Source of the DNA: Benincasa hispida
Taxonomy: Eukaryota > Streptophyta > Magnoliopsida > Cucurbitales > Cucurbitaceae
Length of the DNA: 64,000 nucleotides
Assembly: GCF_009727055.1 (NCBI RefSeq)
Contig: NC_052359.1
Span: 9,489,273 to 9,553,272 of the forward strand
Direction of reading: 5' to 3'
Every line of letters begins with the position of its first letter. Within the stretch, counting starts at the first letter, position 1. A program made the position numbers and the translations under genes. The notes beneath the pieces were generated by a model. That model ran no database searches, was not told the origin of the DNA, and saw only the letters and a list, made by a program, of their open reading frames with translations. Shown here piece after piece: positions 34,113 to 45,363 of the stretch.

Positions 34113-36019
34113 AATCAAACAATCGATTGGCTAAAAATATTCGTCGGCGCCAGCGACTGAAAGAGATGAAGAAGAAAAATAGTTGGGATTGAGGACGGTT
34201 GCTTCGATTCTAACTAAGCAAGATGTTAAGAAGACCTAGGGATTATGAAAAGTTAAAACTACATTGAGCCGTTTATTATTATATTATTTTAAGTAGATAA
34301 TCGAAATTATAAATGTCTGTACAAATATTCGATATCCTTAGATAACCATTTGTAGGCATATTTTTAAAAATATATGGAAATATTTGGATAAGTGTGTTTG
34401 TCTTATAGGATTCTACTCGAGAATGTCTTAAATTTATATAATGTTCCAAATGAAAATAAAGAAGAGTAATATTTATAAATATGGAAAAAAAATAAAAAGA
34501 AGATGTCTTCAACATAGAAATTCAGAAAACTCATGTTTCAGGAGGGCATTCAAAACACTCAATATTCCTCCGTGCTCAAACATCTCTAAATATTCGGGCA
34601 TCTTACATTCTACGAGAATCTTGGATTCTCACGAAACAAACTTTCCTTTATAGATTAACAAATAATTTGTTTTACCTAAGTTGCGTAACTAGTTGAGCAT
34701 GGTTATATTTTATATTTGCATATATAAAATATAAATTATCATGTTGATAGGAGATTTTTAAATTAAATTTTAATGTAAACAAATTTTAAATTTAAATATA
34801 CTCATTAAATATTATGTTTATATATACTATTACTAATAAATTTGTATATATAATTATTTTATAATATCATATATCATATAATATATTATATAATACATAT
34901 TAGAATTGAACAAAATTAATTGAGTTTATAACATGGAATACTATATTTATTATTTTTTTAATCTTTTTTTAATATCATTATGCATTTTAAAATCTGAATA
35001 CACTTAAAATATTAAAATGTTATTTTTACAATTTGCATTGTTTCTATCGTGGAAGCTGGAAATAATTTTCGGAAACATACTACTACTCTCGTCCCATACA
35101 TACAAAGAAAATTCAATCACAACCAACAAATGTCCATTGATGGTTAGATCAATAATCAATGTGTTATGGATGATTTTAAACAATTTTCTCTACCAAATTA
35201 AGTAGATACGAATACCAAATCTTTAGGGATTATAATATTTTTATTTTTATCTTTTTTTTAAATAAAAAAGAAATTTGGCCATCAATTTGTAATTATTTTA
35301 ATTTTAGTTTTCAATTTCGTCAAATTGCACCATAAATTTAGATGATAATTATAATGTTTAAAGGTGTTGCAAAATTAATTCTATGATAAATTTTCACTTA
35401 GATATCATTCAAGAAAAGTATCTTATGCATCCAATGAATCATAAAACATGCATGATAACATTCATAAAAATTAAAGAAAAACAACAATAAAACTATTTTT
35501 TGTTGTTAAGTGTGTTTATGAATTTTAGTAAAATTATTCAATAATGAATTTGTGCATTAGTTCATTTTTTTTTCTGTAAAATTTTATTTTATTGAAACTA
35601 ATGAGTTCATGAAAATTTTTCACTATTTTATTTCAATTTTAACAAATAAACGAATAAAAATTAAAACAACACTAAAAATTACAACATTTATTTAAGTTAT
35701 GAGATTAATTTAATAATTTGGAGTCAGATTTGATTTTTTTATTCTTCTTATAATTTTTTAAATATATTATGAGAAGAATAAAAAAATATAATTTTTAAAA
35801 ATAGAAAAATAAAAAAAATTATTTATACACAATAATAAAATTTTAATCTTCTATGATAGAATTAAGTACAGATGAAAATTGATAAAAATTTATAGATATC
35901 TATCGATATTTTTTGACAGATTTTTTTTTAAGATTTAGGGTGAAATTTTATTTTTGTTTTCTTTATTTTTAATCTTCTTATAATTTTAACCCTGGATTTA
36001 AAATCAAATGAAATGATGA
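34113..36019. other. AT-rich intergenic region upstream of RPC6
   Basis: No recognisable coding sequence or repeat boundary. It probably contains the distal promoter of the RPC6 gene. Confidence 0.4.
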
Positions 36020-36994
36020 ACGGCCGAAACCTAATCCTTCTCCTTCCTCTGTGACACCTCCGGCTTCTATCTTTCTCCTTTCGATCTTCTTCCCCTATAC
36101 TCATCTATTTTTCGCCGGCGACAGCAAATTTTACCTTGGGCCGGCCAGATCTCGACGGTAACTCCGCCGCTCTTCCTTATCTTCAACCTGCGGTGATAGA
36201 GATTGAACGCGCAACAGAGGGCCAAACGGTAAATATTACATTATTATTGACATGGTTTAAATGTCTTCAAATTTTGGAACACTATGTTTTAGGAACTTTA
36301 AACGATTAAAGAGTAGGGGGATGTTTAGAAGTCAATTTAGAAACAGTTATTTTAGTGAGTGATTCATTCGGTTTGGTTTGACTATAACCATTTTAATATT
36401 TAGTTTTACACCTTTACTAAGGTAATTCTGAATGATTTGAAGGTATGTTTAAGAGAGTGATTTCTGTGATTCTTGTTTGATTGTCTTTGTATATATTTGT
36501 ATGCTGGATATGAGAGAGTTTGATGTATTATATGTTGAATTGGAAAAAGATTTTCGTAGGGATGAACCAAATATGGTTTTGCTAATGTCAAATGACTCAA
36601 ATTCTAAAATAATGTAAATTAACCCGTCAGAAAGCAAATTGTAGGTCGCAGTCCTAGCAAATTGATGAGACTCTGAGCGCGGATTTCACATTCGAGAAAA
36701 GCACCTAGAAATCGTGTTCGGGGTGTCATCAATCTGCAAACGATCAAGAATGGTCTCTAAGAAGAATTTAACATTGGTCGGTGCTGACTTAAACAAAAGA
36801 CTAGTTTTCATTGTTTTTAGAATCTAGGTCATTTGATATCATCGCAACCAAATTTGGGTCATCCGCATAAAATAAAGAAGAAATTTTAAGAAAAAGTGGG
36901 TATTGGTTGATTTTGTTGAAAAGCATGGTAGAAAGCAAATTATTATTAGACAGTCTCGGCATCAGTTTGATTGAAACATTATAATGGTGCAGCA
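36020..36994 (+). promoter_or_regulatory. RPC6 5' untranslated exon and leader intron (predicted)
   Basis: A pyrimidine-rich, less AT-rich stretch (36020-36228) has the look of a plant 5' UTR. A donor, 'aaacG|GTAAAT', lies at 36229, and an acceptor, 'ggtGCAG|CA', ends at 36992, two bases before the ATG. Intron about 764 bp. No TATA box was identified. Transcript data are needed to confirm the ends. Confidence 0.5.
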
Positions 36995-37726
36995 ATGAGC
37001 AAATCAGAGGGGCCATCTTCACTCAAGAGAAAAAGGCCAGATTTGGGTATGAAGAATTCCTCTGGAGGAGCTCTAATTGGGCAAGAAAAAGTGCTTTATG
37101 ACCTGATTTGCAGCAAGCAAAGCATGGGGATTTGCACTTTCGACATGAAAAGAGAAACAAAGTTTGCTGAAAGTGTGGTAACAAAATCCCTCAAGTCCCT
37201 TCAAGCCAGAGGCCTGGTAAAGATGGTCCAACACTATCAAAACAAAGGTAAGAAGTTTTACCTGTCAACCGACTTCGAACCAGCTAAGGAATTAACTGGC
37301 GGTAATTGGTATCGAGACGGGGAGCTCGACAAAGACTACATCAATACTCTCAAACAAGTTTGTGCAAGAATGATACAGAGGAAGAAGGTGATCACCATTG
37401 AAGGAATTGTGGAGTCTTTCAAACAGAGTGGAGCTTTCAAAGTGGAGTTGTCAAGAGAGCAAATTGAAGAGATTGTAAATGCTTTGGTGTTGGATAATCA
37501 AGTGATGGAGGTGAAAAGCTCTGGATTTGGAGAATTTGAATTTATTCCAGTTGGGAAGATTTGTTATAAGTATTGTACTCAAGGAGGAGGGCTCAAAGGA
37601 GAGCCCAAAACAGGGGCAATGACTTCCATTCCTTGTGGAGTCTGTCCAAGGATCACTGATTGTACTGAAAATGGTATCATTTCTCCCACCACTTGTGTTT
37701 ATTATGCCAAGTGGTTAAATTTTTAA
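36995..37726 (+). CDS. RPC6: RNA polymerase III subunit RPC6 (C34 / POLR3F homologue)
   Basis: 243 residues, single coding exon. RPC6 is part of the Pol III RPC3-RPC6-RPC7 subcomplex, which helps open promoters for tRNA, 5S and other small RNA genes in the nucleus. Residues 25-95 and 110-185 fit the second and third winged helices (LIGQEKVLYDLI; NWYRDGELDKDYI; VELSREQIEEIVNAL). The C-terminus has C214-x2-C217-x5-C223-x10-C234, the same spacing as the four cysteines that bind the 4Fe-4S cluster in the human protein; C190 and C194 are extra. The first winged helix of animal and yeast proteins (about 70 residues) is absent, as I recall for plant forms. ATG 36995 was chosen because it follows a splice acceptor by two bases; an upstream in-frame TTG is not a plausible start. 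All domains are intact, so the gene is probably functional. Confidence 0.93.
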   Translation: MSKSEGPSSLKRKRPDLGMKNSSGGALIGQEKVLYDLICSKQSMGICTFDMKRETKFAESVVTKSLKSLQARGLVKMVQHYQNKGKKFYLSTDFEPAKELTGGNWYRDGELDKDYINTLKQVCARMIQRKKVITIEGIVESFKQSGAFKVELSREQIEEIVNALVLDNQVMEVKSSGFGEFEFIPVGKICYKYCTQGGGLKGEPKTGAMTSIPCGVCPRITDCTENGIISPTTCVYYAKWLNF

Positions 37727-37759
37727 GGAACCATTTTCAACATACATATATATACATGA

Positions 37760-38080
37760 TGTGCTTATATATTTAAGTTGTCCCGAGTTATTAGCCGATG
37801 ATGTTACAGGAGTTCGAATGCTCGATATGAATAAATTATATTATAGGGTGTTTAGAGGTTTGAAAAAGAATCTTGATGAGAATGATTTTTTTAATGGCTT
37901 GTCATATTGTATTTCTTTGGGAAAGCGTACATTTGAAATTCAAGTAAGGTGTTTACAGTATAGTTATTGGCCTTACAGTAGAGTTTTAATGCTCAATATG
38001 AGCAAAATGTACCACAAGGTGTTTTGAGGGTTGAAAAGGAATCTCAATGAGAATAATTTTTTCTTTTAATGGCTTGTCTG
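37760..38080 (+). repeat. Diverged tandem duplication just 3' of RPC6
   Basis: Segment 37803-37903 ('gttacaggagtt...atgctcgatatga...gggtgttt...ggtttgaaaaa.aatct.gatgagaat...ttaatggcttgtc') recurs at 37972-38075 with about 169 bases offset. The copies differ at many positions. An open stretch 37761-38027 spans both but has no ATG-supported gene or known domain. Confidence 0.6.
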
Positions 38081-38095
38081 GTGCACACTGTTTTA

Positions 38096-38614
38096 TAGGA
38101 GTGTTCAAAAAATCCAATAACCCGAGAAAATCGATAAACCTAACCCGACCCGTGGTTTGGATTGGATTGGGTTAGTTCACCTAATATATTTCAAATCATT
38201 TCGAACTAACATGAGTTTATTATTAACTTTAAAAAAAATTATTATTTATAACACAATTGTTTATACATATATTTATTTTAATTTTATTTAATTTCAATAT
38301 TTTTTGAATAATTTATTCTTCAACAACTAAATGTAGTCTTTTTTGCACTTTAGAAAGAAAAATTTCACTATATAAATTGAAATTTAGTTGTTAATCTTAA
38401 TTTAATATATGAAAATAATTAAATTAGATTTTTACATATTTGAGTTTTGCTTATTTTTAGAATAAAATCTTAAATAGATGACTCGATTAATCTAAACCAA
38501 CTTCATGGTTGGGTTGAGTTCATTTTTTAATAAGAGTTATTTAGGTTGAAAAAATTTAGAACCCGAACAATTATATTGGTAAGTCTTTCAACCCAATCAA
38601 ACTCATGAACACCC
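38096..38614. mobile_element. hAT-like MITE (TAGG.GTGTTCA ends)
   Basis: Left end TAGGAGTGTTCA (38096-38107) and right end TGAACACCCA (38605-38614) are inverted repeats matching the terminal form of the 60481-60999 element. Interior has 'aacccgacccg' and 'gggttgggttgag' words. Target duplication not clear. Confidence 0.6.
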
Positions 38615-40129
38615 ATGCTGTGTGGAATAATAAGATTCAAGTAGAGATTTTTAAACAATAAGAAAGTCAAATGATGGTTTTGGTAATATGTAGATGCTCT
38701 AACAAATCCCCTCAGAAAATAAAGCCACTATTCTCTCCCTACTTATAGAAACCAATTTTCAATCTCATAATCTCTCGAGGCATATAATTAGTTTCCAGGT
38801 TGCGTTTAATCTCTTGCTCTTTTCTTTACGCACAATAAAAGTAATAAAAAAAATCAAATATTGAAAAAATTGACATGTGGCAATTTTCTATTAGAAAATT
38901 GATTGATGTAACCTTTAAAAATTAACGGATCAAAATCATCTATTTTTCAATTTTTATTGAGTTGGTCAAACGTCTTACCGTGTATCTCAAAATCATCACA
39001 TTTGACATCTTCAAGACTCTATTTGCTCAAAAGAAAAGCTTGTATGAGGCAAACAAGAAATTTGTTGTTGAAATAAAAGAGTAATGCGAGTTTTTTTTTT
39101 TTGGCCAATAATTAAAATTTTAGATCTATTTCAAATTTTTATCTCATAATTCAAAAAAAAAAAAAAAAAAAGGAGGAATTTAGGTTCAAATCAAATCATA
39201 TTTCAAGGTGAATATATAATTATGTGTGGTAAATAATTCTTAAAATATTTAATATATAACTATATATATTGAAAATTAAAAGAATCTATCTAAATTATTT
39301 TTTCTTTAAGAAAAATTGTTTGTCCAAAGAATTGAACATTGGATTTTCATAGACAAAAATTTATTGAAAACAAATACCCTTTTTTCATTAGGAAAATGCA
39401 CATCTCTTCTTCAACAAAATGTTGAGAGCCAACCGACCAAAGCACTACTCACGAACTCTCATAAATTTAATAAATATTGTATTTATTAATTTAAACATAA
39501 ACCAATTCAAAAGCCCACTTTGAGAATCCATTTATTTTAACTATTCTTGAAAACTAAAAGGATGAATATTAAATTTCAAGAATCAAATGTACCTATTCTT
39601 GAAAATTCATGGATTAAAAAATTAATTTTTCTTGCAAAATAGTTCGATGTTCATGTCTATTTGGTGTTCGAAGTGCTTTAATCCTCCATATTTGTAAAAC
39701 GTTTTAAAATGGTCCCTAACTTAACTTTAGGGTCGTTTAATAAGATATGGTAAAAATTCAATCCCTAGTCCACATTCTTGGCATCTTTGGTGTCTAATTC
39801 CTTATATATATTGGTTATATATGGTGATGCAATTAATAGGAAGAGATTACGAAAAGCACTCCTTTACTCCTTTACTCCTTCCATATTTTAATTCTTTTAA
39901 ATAAATCTTTATGATTTGCTTAGAGATTTTTTAGTGATTTTCTCAAATTATTCCTTCACTGAGTATCTAGATTTATTTTTTTAAAAAAAAAACAATAGTC
40001 GTAGATTTCCTTATATTCACTGATTCAGTCACATAGTTAGTAGAGTAAGATACGGAGCATTGTTTTAACCCTAAATTCATCTCTCTTCCTCTCTTTGTTG
40101 AGCTTAATTGAGTTCTTAGGTGAATTATA
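38615..40129. other. Intergenic region upstream of a zinc-finger gene
   Basis: AT-rich. A long A run lies at 39157-39171. Nothing coding was seen; the promoter and 5' UTR of the 40130 gene should lie at the right end. Confidence 0.4.
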
Positions 40130-40789
40130 ATGAAGGCTCATTGGGAAGGCCAAGAAGAAGAAGAAGAAGAAAAAACCAAATGTAAATTGTGCAAAAGAGA
40201 ATTCAATTCCATCAAAGCATTGTATGGGCACATGAGGTCTCATCCTGATAGGTCATGGAGGGGAATTCAACCACCAATCTCCTTCTCTTCCTCTTCTTCT
40301 ATCTCGTCGTCGTCTTCGTCTTCGTCTTTGCCTAGTTGGTCCTTCACTGCCAAGAGGGGCCGTAAGCGCATTGACTCTGTTGCTGTTGTCGCCTCCTCTT
40401 CTAGTTCAGCTCCGGAAGCTGAACCCAAATCTCTTTGTGCCCTAATTGATGGGATGAGTCAACCAAAGGAGAATAATAATAAGAATGTGAGGAAGAAAAT
40501 GAAGAAATTGAAGGAGGTGAATAATGGAATTGAAAATGAAATCCAAGAGCTCAACGAGGTGAAGAAATTATACAAATGCAATAGCTGTGGAAAAGGGTTT
40601 TGGTCTCACCAAGCATTAGGAGGCCATAAATCCAGCCATTACAGAGCCAAAATTCAGGTATTACATCCACATTTGACTCACACTCCTCAAGAGAGAAGGA
40701 TCCTCAATTTTGATCTCAATGAGCTCCCACCCGAGGAAGACGACGACGACGACAATAACAACAGAGAAGCTAAGCAAGTATATATATAG
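40130..40789 (+). CDS. C2H2 zinc-finger transcription repressor, two fingers plus EAR motif
   Basis: 219 residues, intronless, as usual for plant C2H2 genes of the ZAT type. Finger 1 is C18-x2-C21-x12-H34-x3-H38 with KALYGH, a variant of the plant QALGGH DNA-contact motif. Finger 2 is C150-x2-C153-x12-H166-x3-H170 with an intact QALGGH. A basic AKRGRKR (74-80) is a likely nuclear signal, and Ser-rich stretches follow finger 1. The C-terminus has NFDLNELP (193-200), a DLNxxP EAR motif that recruits TOPLESS-type co-repressors. An Asp run and acidic tail end the protein. Such proteins typically repress stress or developmental genes; the targets cannot be read from sequence. The finger spacing (about 110 residues) is typical. 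Start chosen as the first ATG, just upstream of finger 1. Related sequences lie at 43436-43700 and 44671-45363. Confidence 0.9.
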   Translation: MKAHWEGQEEEEEEKTKCKLCKREFNSIKALYGHMRSHPDRSWRGIQPPISFSSSSSISSSSSSSSLPSWSFTAKRGRKRIDSVAVVASSSSSAPEAEPKSLCALIDGMSQPKENNNKNVRKKMKKLKEVNNGIENEIQELNEVKKLYKCNSCGKGFWSHQALGGHKSSHYRAKIQVLHPHLTHTPQERRILNFDLNELPPEEDDDDDNNNREAKQVYI

Positions 40790-42416
40790 CTTATCTTGTT
40801 AAAAGTAATTAGTATATGCTCTCGATTAAGAGGTTCGGATGTTTCTCTGCACCCATTTTGTTGTTGAACTTGTGAGAGGCTGTATGATTATTATGTTCCT
40901 TCTTTCATCTTTTTATCCATATGTTATAGGCTGCTTCTCTCCTGACTGTTTGTAGATTTCAAGCTCAAACCACTTCAATTATCTCTATATGCATTCTTAA
41001 ATTTTGAGCTTAAATTCATTCAGTCATTCCATTTTTCTCTTTTTTAGGCGATTAATGATCATAATTTTTCTGGATCTATTACACTAGTTTACATATATGG
41101 GCACTGAAATAAAATATGAGTGGTATTGAAAAGCAATTTGATTTGGATTTCATGGGTGTGATTGCAATGAGAAGAGAGATTTGAGATTAAAAACATATAT
41201 GAAAAAGTAGTATTACATGTAACTAGGGTTAGAAAAAAATGACCAAAATTATTTTAATCATTTCTTTTGCGAGAAATCAGGAGATGTACTCGAATATTAT
41301 CGATAGGTTTGATACATCAACTCTCATCAACTCCAAATTCAAATTCAAGCTATAAACAAAAACGAGAGCTAGTGGAAAGTTCTCCATTTGAGAGTAATAG
41401 TAGAGACATCATAATTACAAAGAACAGTTTTGATTTAGAATATATCCTCGATTCGGGATAGCGATGGCAAAATTAGGTGAGAAGCGTCTTAGATGTATTA
41501 AGCAAAAAGACAATTACCTTTCCAACTACAGATTTAATAAAGAGTTCCCTGTAAAGTTACTGATGTCATTTAAGAATCACTCAAACATAGAAATAATTTG
41601 GAATAACACTTCCTACCATAATTAAGAATTTGAGTGAATAGGTTGACCATGAAGGACTAACAAAATGATCTCGGATGTGTTAGAGAAATAGTTTTATTGA
41701 AACAATTAGTTTAAAGATGATCATTGTTACTTAGCTAACTTGTACGTGATGGAGTCTCTATTTCACACTTAATTAACAAAAATTAGTGTTAAAGTGAAGC
41801 TCAGCTCGATGGTAATAAGCATACATTCCCTTAATGAAGATTGAATATTTAATTCTCGATTTACAAAAAAAAATGAGAGAAAAATATAACCAAGGAAATA
41901 CAGGATAATATGGAATATTAAAGTAAGACACATTTTATAATTTTGGGCCCCTTTGCGTAGATATAATTTCAAGAGTGTATTTGATTTAACTTTTCAATGA
42001 TATAATTTTAAAGATGAATCATTTTGATAAAAAATTGAGTTGTTTGACAATCACCCGAAAGAATTTTTGAAACAATTTCAAGATATGTTTTAAACCATTT
42101 TTATCAAAAGAATTTAAATAAAAACGATTTTTTAAAAAATATTTTTTTAATAAATCCAAACCAACTCTAGATGTAACTATAGGACTCTTTAATCCTTTTT
42201 TTATAGCTCTAAGGCCAAAGGTAAGCCTATATAGAACATTGTTTTTCAATTTGCAATGTATTATTAAAATGAATACAAAATGCACTTTTGGTCCCAAAGG
42301 TTTGAGGTTAGTATCTATTTGGTCCCTAATGTTTCAAAATGAATGCTTTAATCTTCGAAGTTTAGAAAATAGTTCTAAATAGTCCGGGAATAAATTTGAT
42401 TGTTGGTTCTAAATGG
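40790..42416. other. 3' flank of zinc-finger gene and spacer
   Basis: Probable 3' UTR at the left end. A tRNA-like or SINE-like patch lies near 41795-41890. No gene recognised. Confidence 0.4.
41790..41890 (+). repeat. SINE-like sequence (weak)
   Basis: 'aagctcagctcgatggtaataagc' resembles an RNA polymerase III A box, followed about 50 bases on by 'tttaattctcgattt', and by an A-rich tail. The B box is poor. Compare the stronger case at 62321-62394. Confidence 0.3.
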
Positions 42417-42970
42417 AGCTTCTTTAGGCTCTCTTAAGCTCCTTTAGGCTCTCCCATGGGTCCCATTGAGCTCCTCTAGATTCTCTCAAACTCTTCTAAG
42501 CTCTACTAGACTCTTAACGGGTCCTCTAAAGCTCCACTAAGTTCTCCCTATAAGTTCTCTAAGCTATTCTAGGCTCTCCATGGGTCCTCTGAGCTCACTC
42601 TCTAAGCTCCCAATGGATCCACTAAGCTCACTCTATCTTTCAATAGGCCCTCTGAGCTTCCTTTAAGCTCCCCATAGGTTTATTGAGCTCCGCTAGGTTT
42701 TCTCCATGTGTTCTATGAGCTCTTCTAAGCTCTCCATGAGTCTTTTAAGCTCTCTCTAAGCTTTCAATGGATCTATTGAGTTCTAATATTAGGCTCTTCC
42801 AAGGATCCTCTAAGCTCCATTAGGCTCTTCCTATGGATCCATTGAGCTTCACTAAGCTCTCCTCATTAGTCTTCTTGAGCTCTCATAAGTTCTTCATGCC
42901 TAGGCTCAGGCTAAGGTCCCTTATACCTAGGCTTCTCTAAGATTTCCTCATGCGTCTTAGGCTCATCACA
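42417..42970. repeat. Degenerate 'aagctc...ggctctcc' tandem array
   Basis: About 550 bp of short words 'taagctc', 'gagctc', 'taggctctcc' and 'atgggtcc', repeated dozens of times. A higher-order period of roughly 35-50 bp is visible but poorly conserved. Pyrimidine-biased on the plus strand, with many AGCT palindromes. Stop codons occur in all frames. Confidence 0.75.
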
Positions 42971-43140
42971 GGAATATAGGACCTCTTTATCTCTTTAGAC
43001 TCCTGGATTCCACCAATCAGATAAATCTACCTATAACAGACTTGATAAAGTGTTTTAATATCCCAAAAGTTGAGATTTTCTATCGCGCAATTATTGAACT
43101 AGAAAAAGTTATCCCAATGACATTGACATTTTTCACGAAA

Positions 43141-43161
43141 TATATATATATATATATATAT
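43141..43161. repeat. (AT)n microsatellite
   Basis: About 21 bases of uninterrupted TA. Confidence 0.9.
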
Positions 43162-43435
43162 TTGTGCACAATTGGAATGGAGTGCGAACAAAAATAAAGG
43201 TAATCCAAGATGCCCCCAAAAGATATCAAGATCGCCATTTATGTGACATTTCCAACCTTGACAAAATTTAAGAACATTGATTGCTTTCAATACCAAATAG
43301 AAATACACCCCACTAATATTTATTCCATCTAATTTCAGCTGCCGCATATGCATATATATCTCACACTTATTCTTTTAGCTCAATAACACATTGGGATGAA
43401 CATATTCAAATTTCTTGATCGAAGACATATATTTT

Positions 43436-43700
43436 TTAATTAGTTAAGCTATGCTCAACTTTTCTATTTTCCATGAGTGACAGCTCACCGAGATCAAAAT
43501 TCAAGATCCTCCTATTTTGACCTAATAACTCCAATTTGGTGGTTTGAGTGAATAGCACGACGATGGCGATGACGGAGGTTGGTGGTTGGATTATTGTCTT
43601 TTGGGGATGAGACCTCATATGACCATACAAAACCTTGAGGGAATGAAATTCCTATCACAAGTTTTAGAGATATGAAGAGAGAGTTTAGGATTAAAATTAG
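43436..43700 (-). pseudogene. Broken C2H2 zinc-finger/EAR paralogue
   Basis: Minus-strand reading shows the second half of a finger, 'YGHMRSHP' (about 43605-43630), like finger 1 of the 40130 gene (ALYGHMRSHPDR). The first half, 'CDRNFIPSR', lies just upstream in another frame, so a small indel breaks the finger. Downstream come 'QPP' and the EAR-like end 'RRILNFDLGELSL', parallel to RRILNFDLNELPP but with DLGELS replacing DLNELP. The middle, including the second finger, is deleted. Opposite in orientation to its two relatives. Not functional. Confidence 0.75.
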
Positions 43701-44670
43701 GAGCAATACGTAGATCCAACTTAAGTCTCATACTTTTCCTTTTCTATGCACACCAAAAAATAATTTTTTTATAATTAAAAATTACCACATGTCAATTTTT
43801 TAACTGGATCTGAATTTTTTCTTAAAATTAGAGACATACATACATAAATAAATAAATATGAAAGCTAAGAAGCTCCAAGAAATCCATCATTCCACCAACT
43901 TTCTTCTCAATTTCAGCCGTCTCTTTTTGTAACTTTGAATTTAATTGATATTCAAAGAGAAAATCAAGGAAATCTTAGCTAAAAAGATTTATTTTTTTTT
44001 CCTTAAAAAAGAGAGAGAAAATGAAGTATATATGGGTGATTTATCCTCTCCAACACAATCCCATTATGAATTTTATTTTATTCAAAATGAACGAAATTAT
44101 GGGGAAGGAGTTGGAAGTATTTATATTCGGTTTAAATTCCATAACCATTAGTCTACCATTTCCATTTACATTAAGTTTTGATTTTAAGTTATATTACGTC
44201 TCTCTAGGCTTTACTTCATTAAATAAAATTAAATTTGTTTTCAATATAATAATTTTCCATCAATTTTAGAATCAGTTTTAAAAAATAAATAAATCATAAC
44301 TATTTTGAATTAATTTAGTGAGATAAAAATTAAACTCAAAATTTAAAGTAAAAAGATAATACTTTGAAATTTATGAACCAAAAGGATAAAGGTATAATAT
44401 ATTTAGAAACCTAAAATAAAAGGGAAAATAAACTCAAAATTTTAAAACCAAAATTGTATTTATCTCTTTTTTTTTTATATATATATATATAGTTTCCTTT
44501 TTCCTTCTAGAGTTAGATGTAAAGAAAATTGGGATATATATATACATTACACACACAATCAAAGTGTAGTGAGTAAAGCCAAGCCTAATACATTCAACTT
44601 TTCTCTTCACTCTTCATATAAACCCTAACCCTATTCTTTAATTCTCTATCTCAATCTTTGTACGTTGAAG
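43701..44670. other. Spacer and promoter region of the 44671 gene
   Basis: AT-rich. 'tatatatatatat' at 44477-44491 and 'gatatatatatac' near 44533-44546 lie 125-195 bases before the ATG and could supply TATA elements. Pyrimidine-rich leader just before the start. Confidence 0.4.
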
Positions 44671-45363
44671 ATGGATCACAATGACAACAAACTCCGGGTC
44701 AAGATTAAGGTCAGAAACAGCAATGCTGCTGCAGCGACGGTGGGTGGCGATGTCGGTAATAAGCAGTTTTGTTCCATTGGCGATATGAGGTTTGATTCTG
44801 AAACAACAATTGAGAAAGGATTATTCCTCCAACCCCAAACTCCGGCCACCGTCAACCGACGGAGCTCTCCCTCTTTCTCTTCCTCTCCATCCGCCGCTTT
44901 TGACTTTGTTGATTGTTCTCTATCTCTACCTTCTCGCTCTTGGTCTGTCACTGGCCGAAGAGGACGGAAGAGTACCTCCTCTACCGCCACCGTTACTCTC
45001 AACACGAAGAGAATGAAGGTTGAGACTCAGAATGAGATCAAGTCATCAAAAAGAAAAATGCACTCTCAAGAAAATTCAAATAAGAATGAAGGTTTGGAGA
45101 AGGAATATAAATGCAATATATGCAACAAAGTATTTTCAAGTTCAAGAGCAGTGGGAGGCCATAAGTCCAGCCATTACAAAGCTAATAAAACAGATACTAC
45201 CATTACAAAGGAAACTGCCAGTGCTACCATTGGAGCAACCGTAGAACCGAAGATAGCATCGTTGACTGATCGAACTGTTCGGAAGAGGGTGATGGATTTT
45301 GATCTTAACCAGATGCCGCTCAACGAAGAAGCCATTCTTGAATCTTGCAGTTTGCATCTTTGA
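44671..45363 (+). CDS. C2H2 zinc-finger protein, single finger plus EAR motif
   Basis: 230 residues, intronless. One finger only: C148-x2-C151-x12-H164-x3-H168, with RAVGGH in place of QALGGH. It aligns well with finger 2 of the 40130 protein (GGHKSSHY.A in both). 'RSWSVTGRRGRK' (89-100) matches 'PSWSFTAKRGRK' of that protein, so the two are homologous beyond the finger. The N-terminal 60 residues have no CxxC...HxxxH, meaning finger 1 has been lost or replaced. The EAR motif is DFDLNQMP (209-216). The Gln-to-Arg and Leu-to-Val changes fall at the position that contacts DNA in plant fingers, so DNA recognition may differ. ATG 44671 is the first in-frame start after the pyrimidine-rich leader. 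Likely a nuclear repressor; function unknown. Confidence 0.85.
   Translation: MDHNDNKLRVKIKVRNSNAAAATVGGDVGNKQFCSIGDMRFDSETTIEKGLFLQPQTPATVNRRSSPSFSSSPSAAFDFVDCSLSLPSRSWSVTGRRGRKSTSSTATVTLNTKRMKVETQNEIKSSKRKMHSQENSNKNEGLEKEYKCNICNKVFSSSRAVGGHKSSHYKANKTDTTITKETASATIGATVEPKIASLTDRTVRKRVMDFDLNQMPLNEEAILESCSLHL

Noticed and set aside
37761..38027. 88-codon frame after RPC6 as a second gene or RPC6 extension
   Set aside because: It lies beyond the RPC6 stop and within a diverged duplication; no ATG-supported or conserved content.
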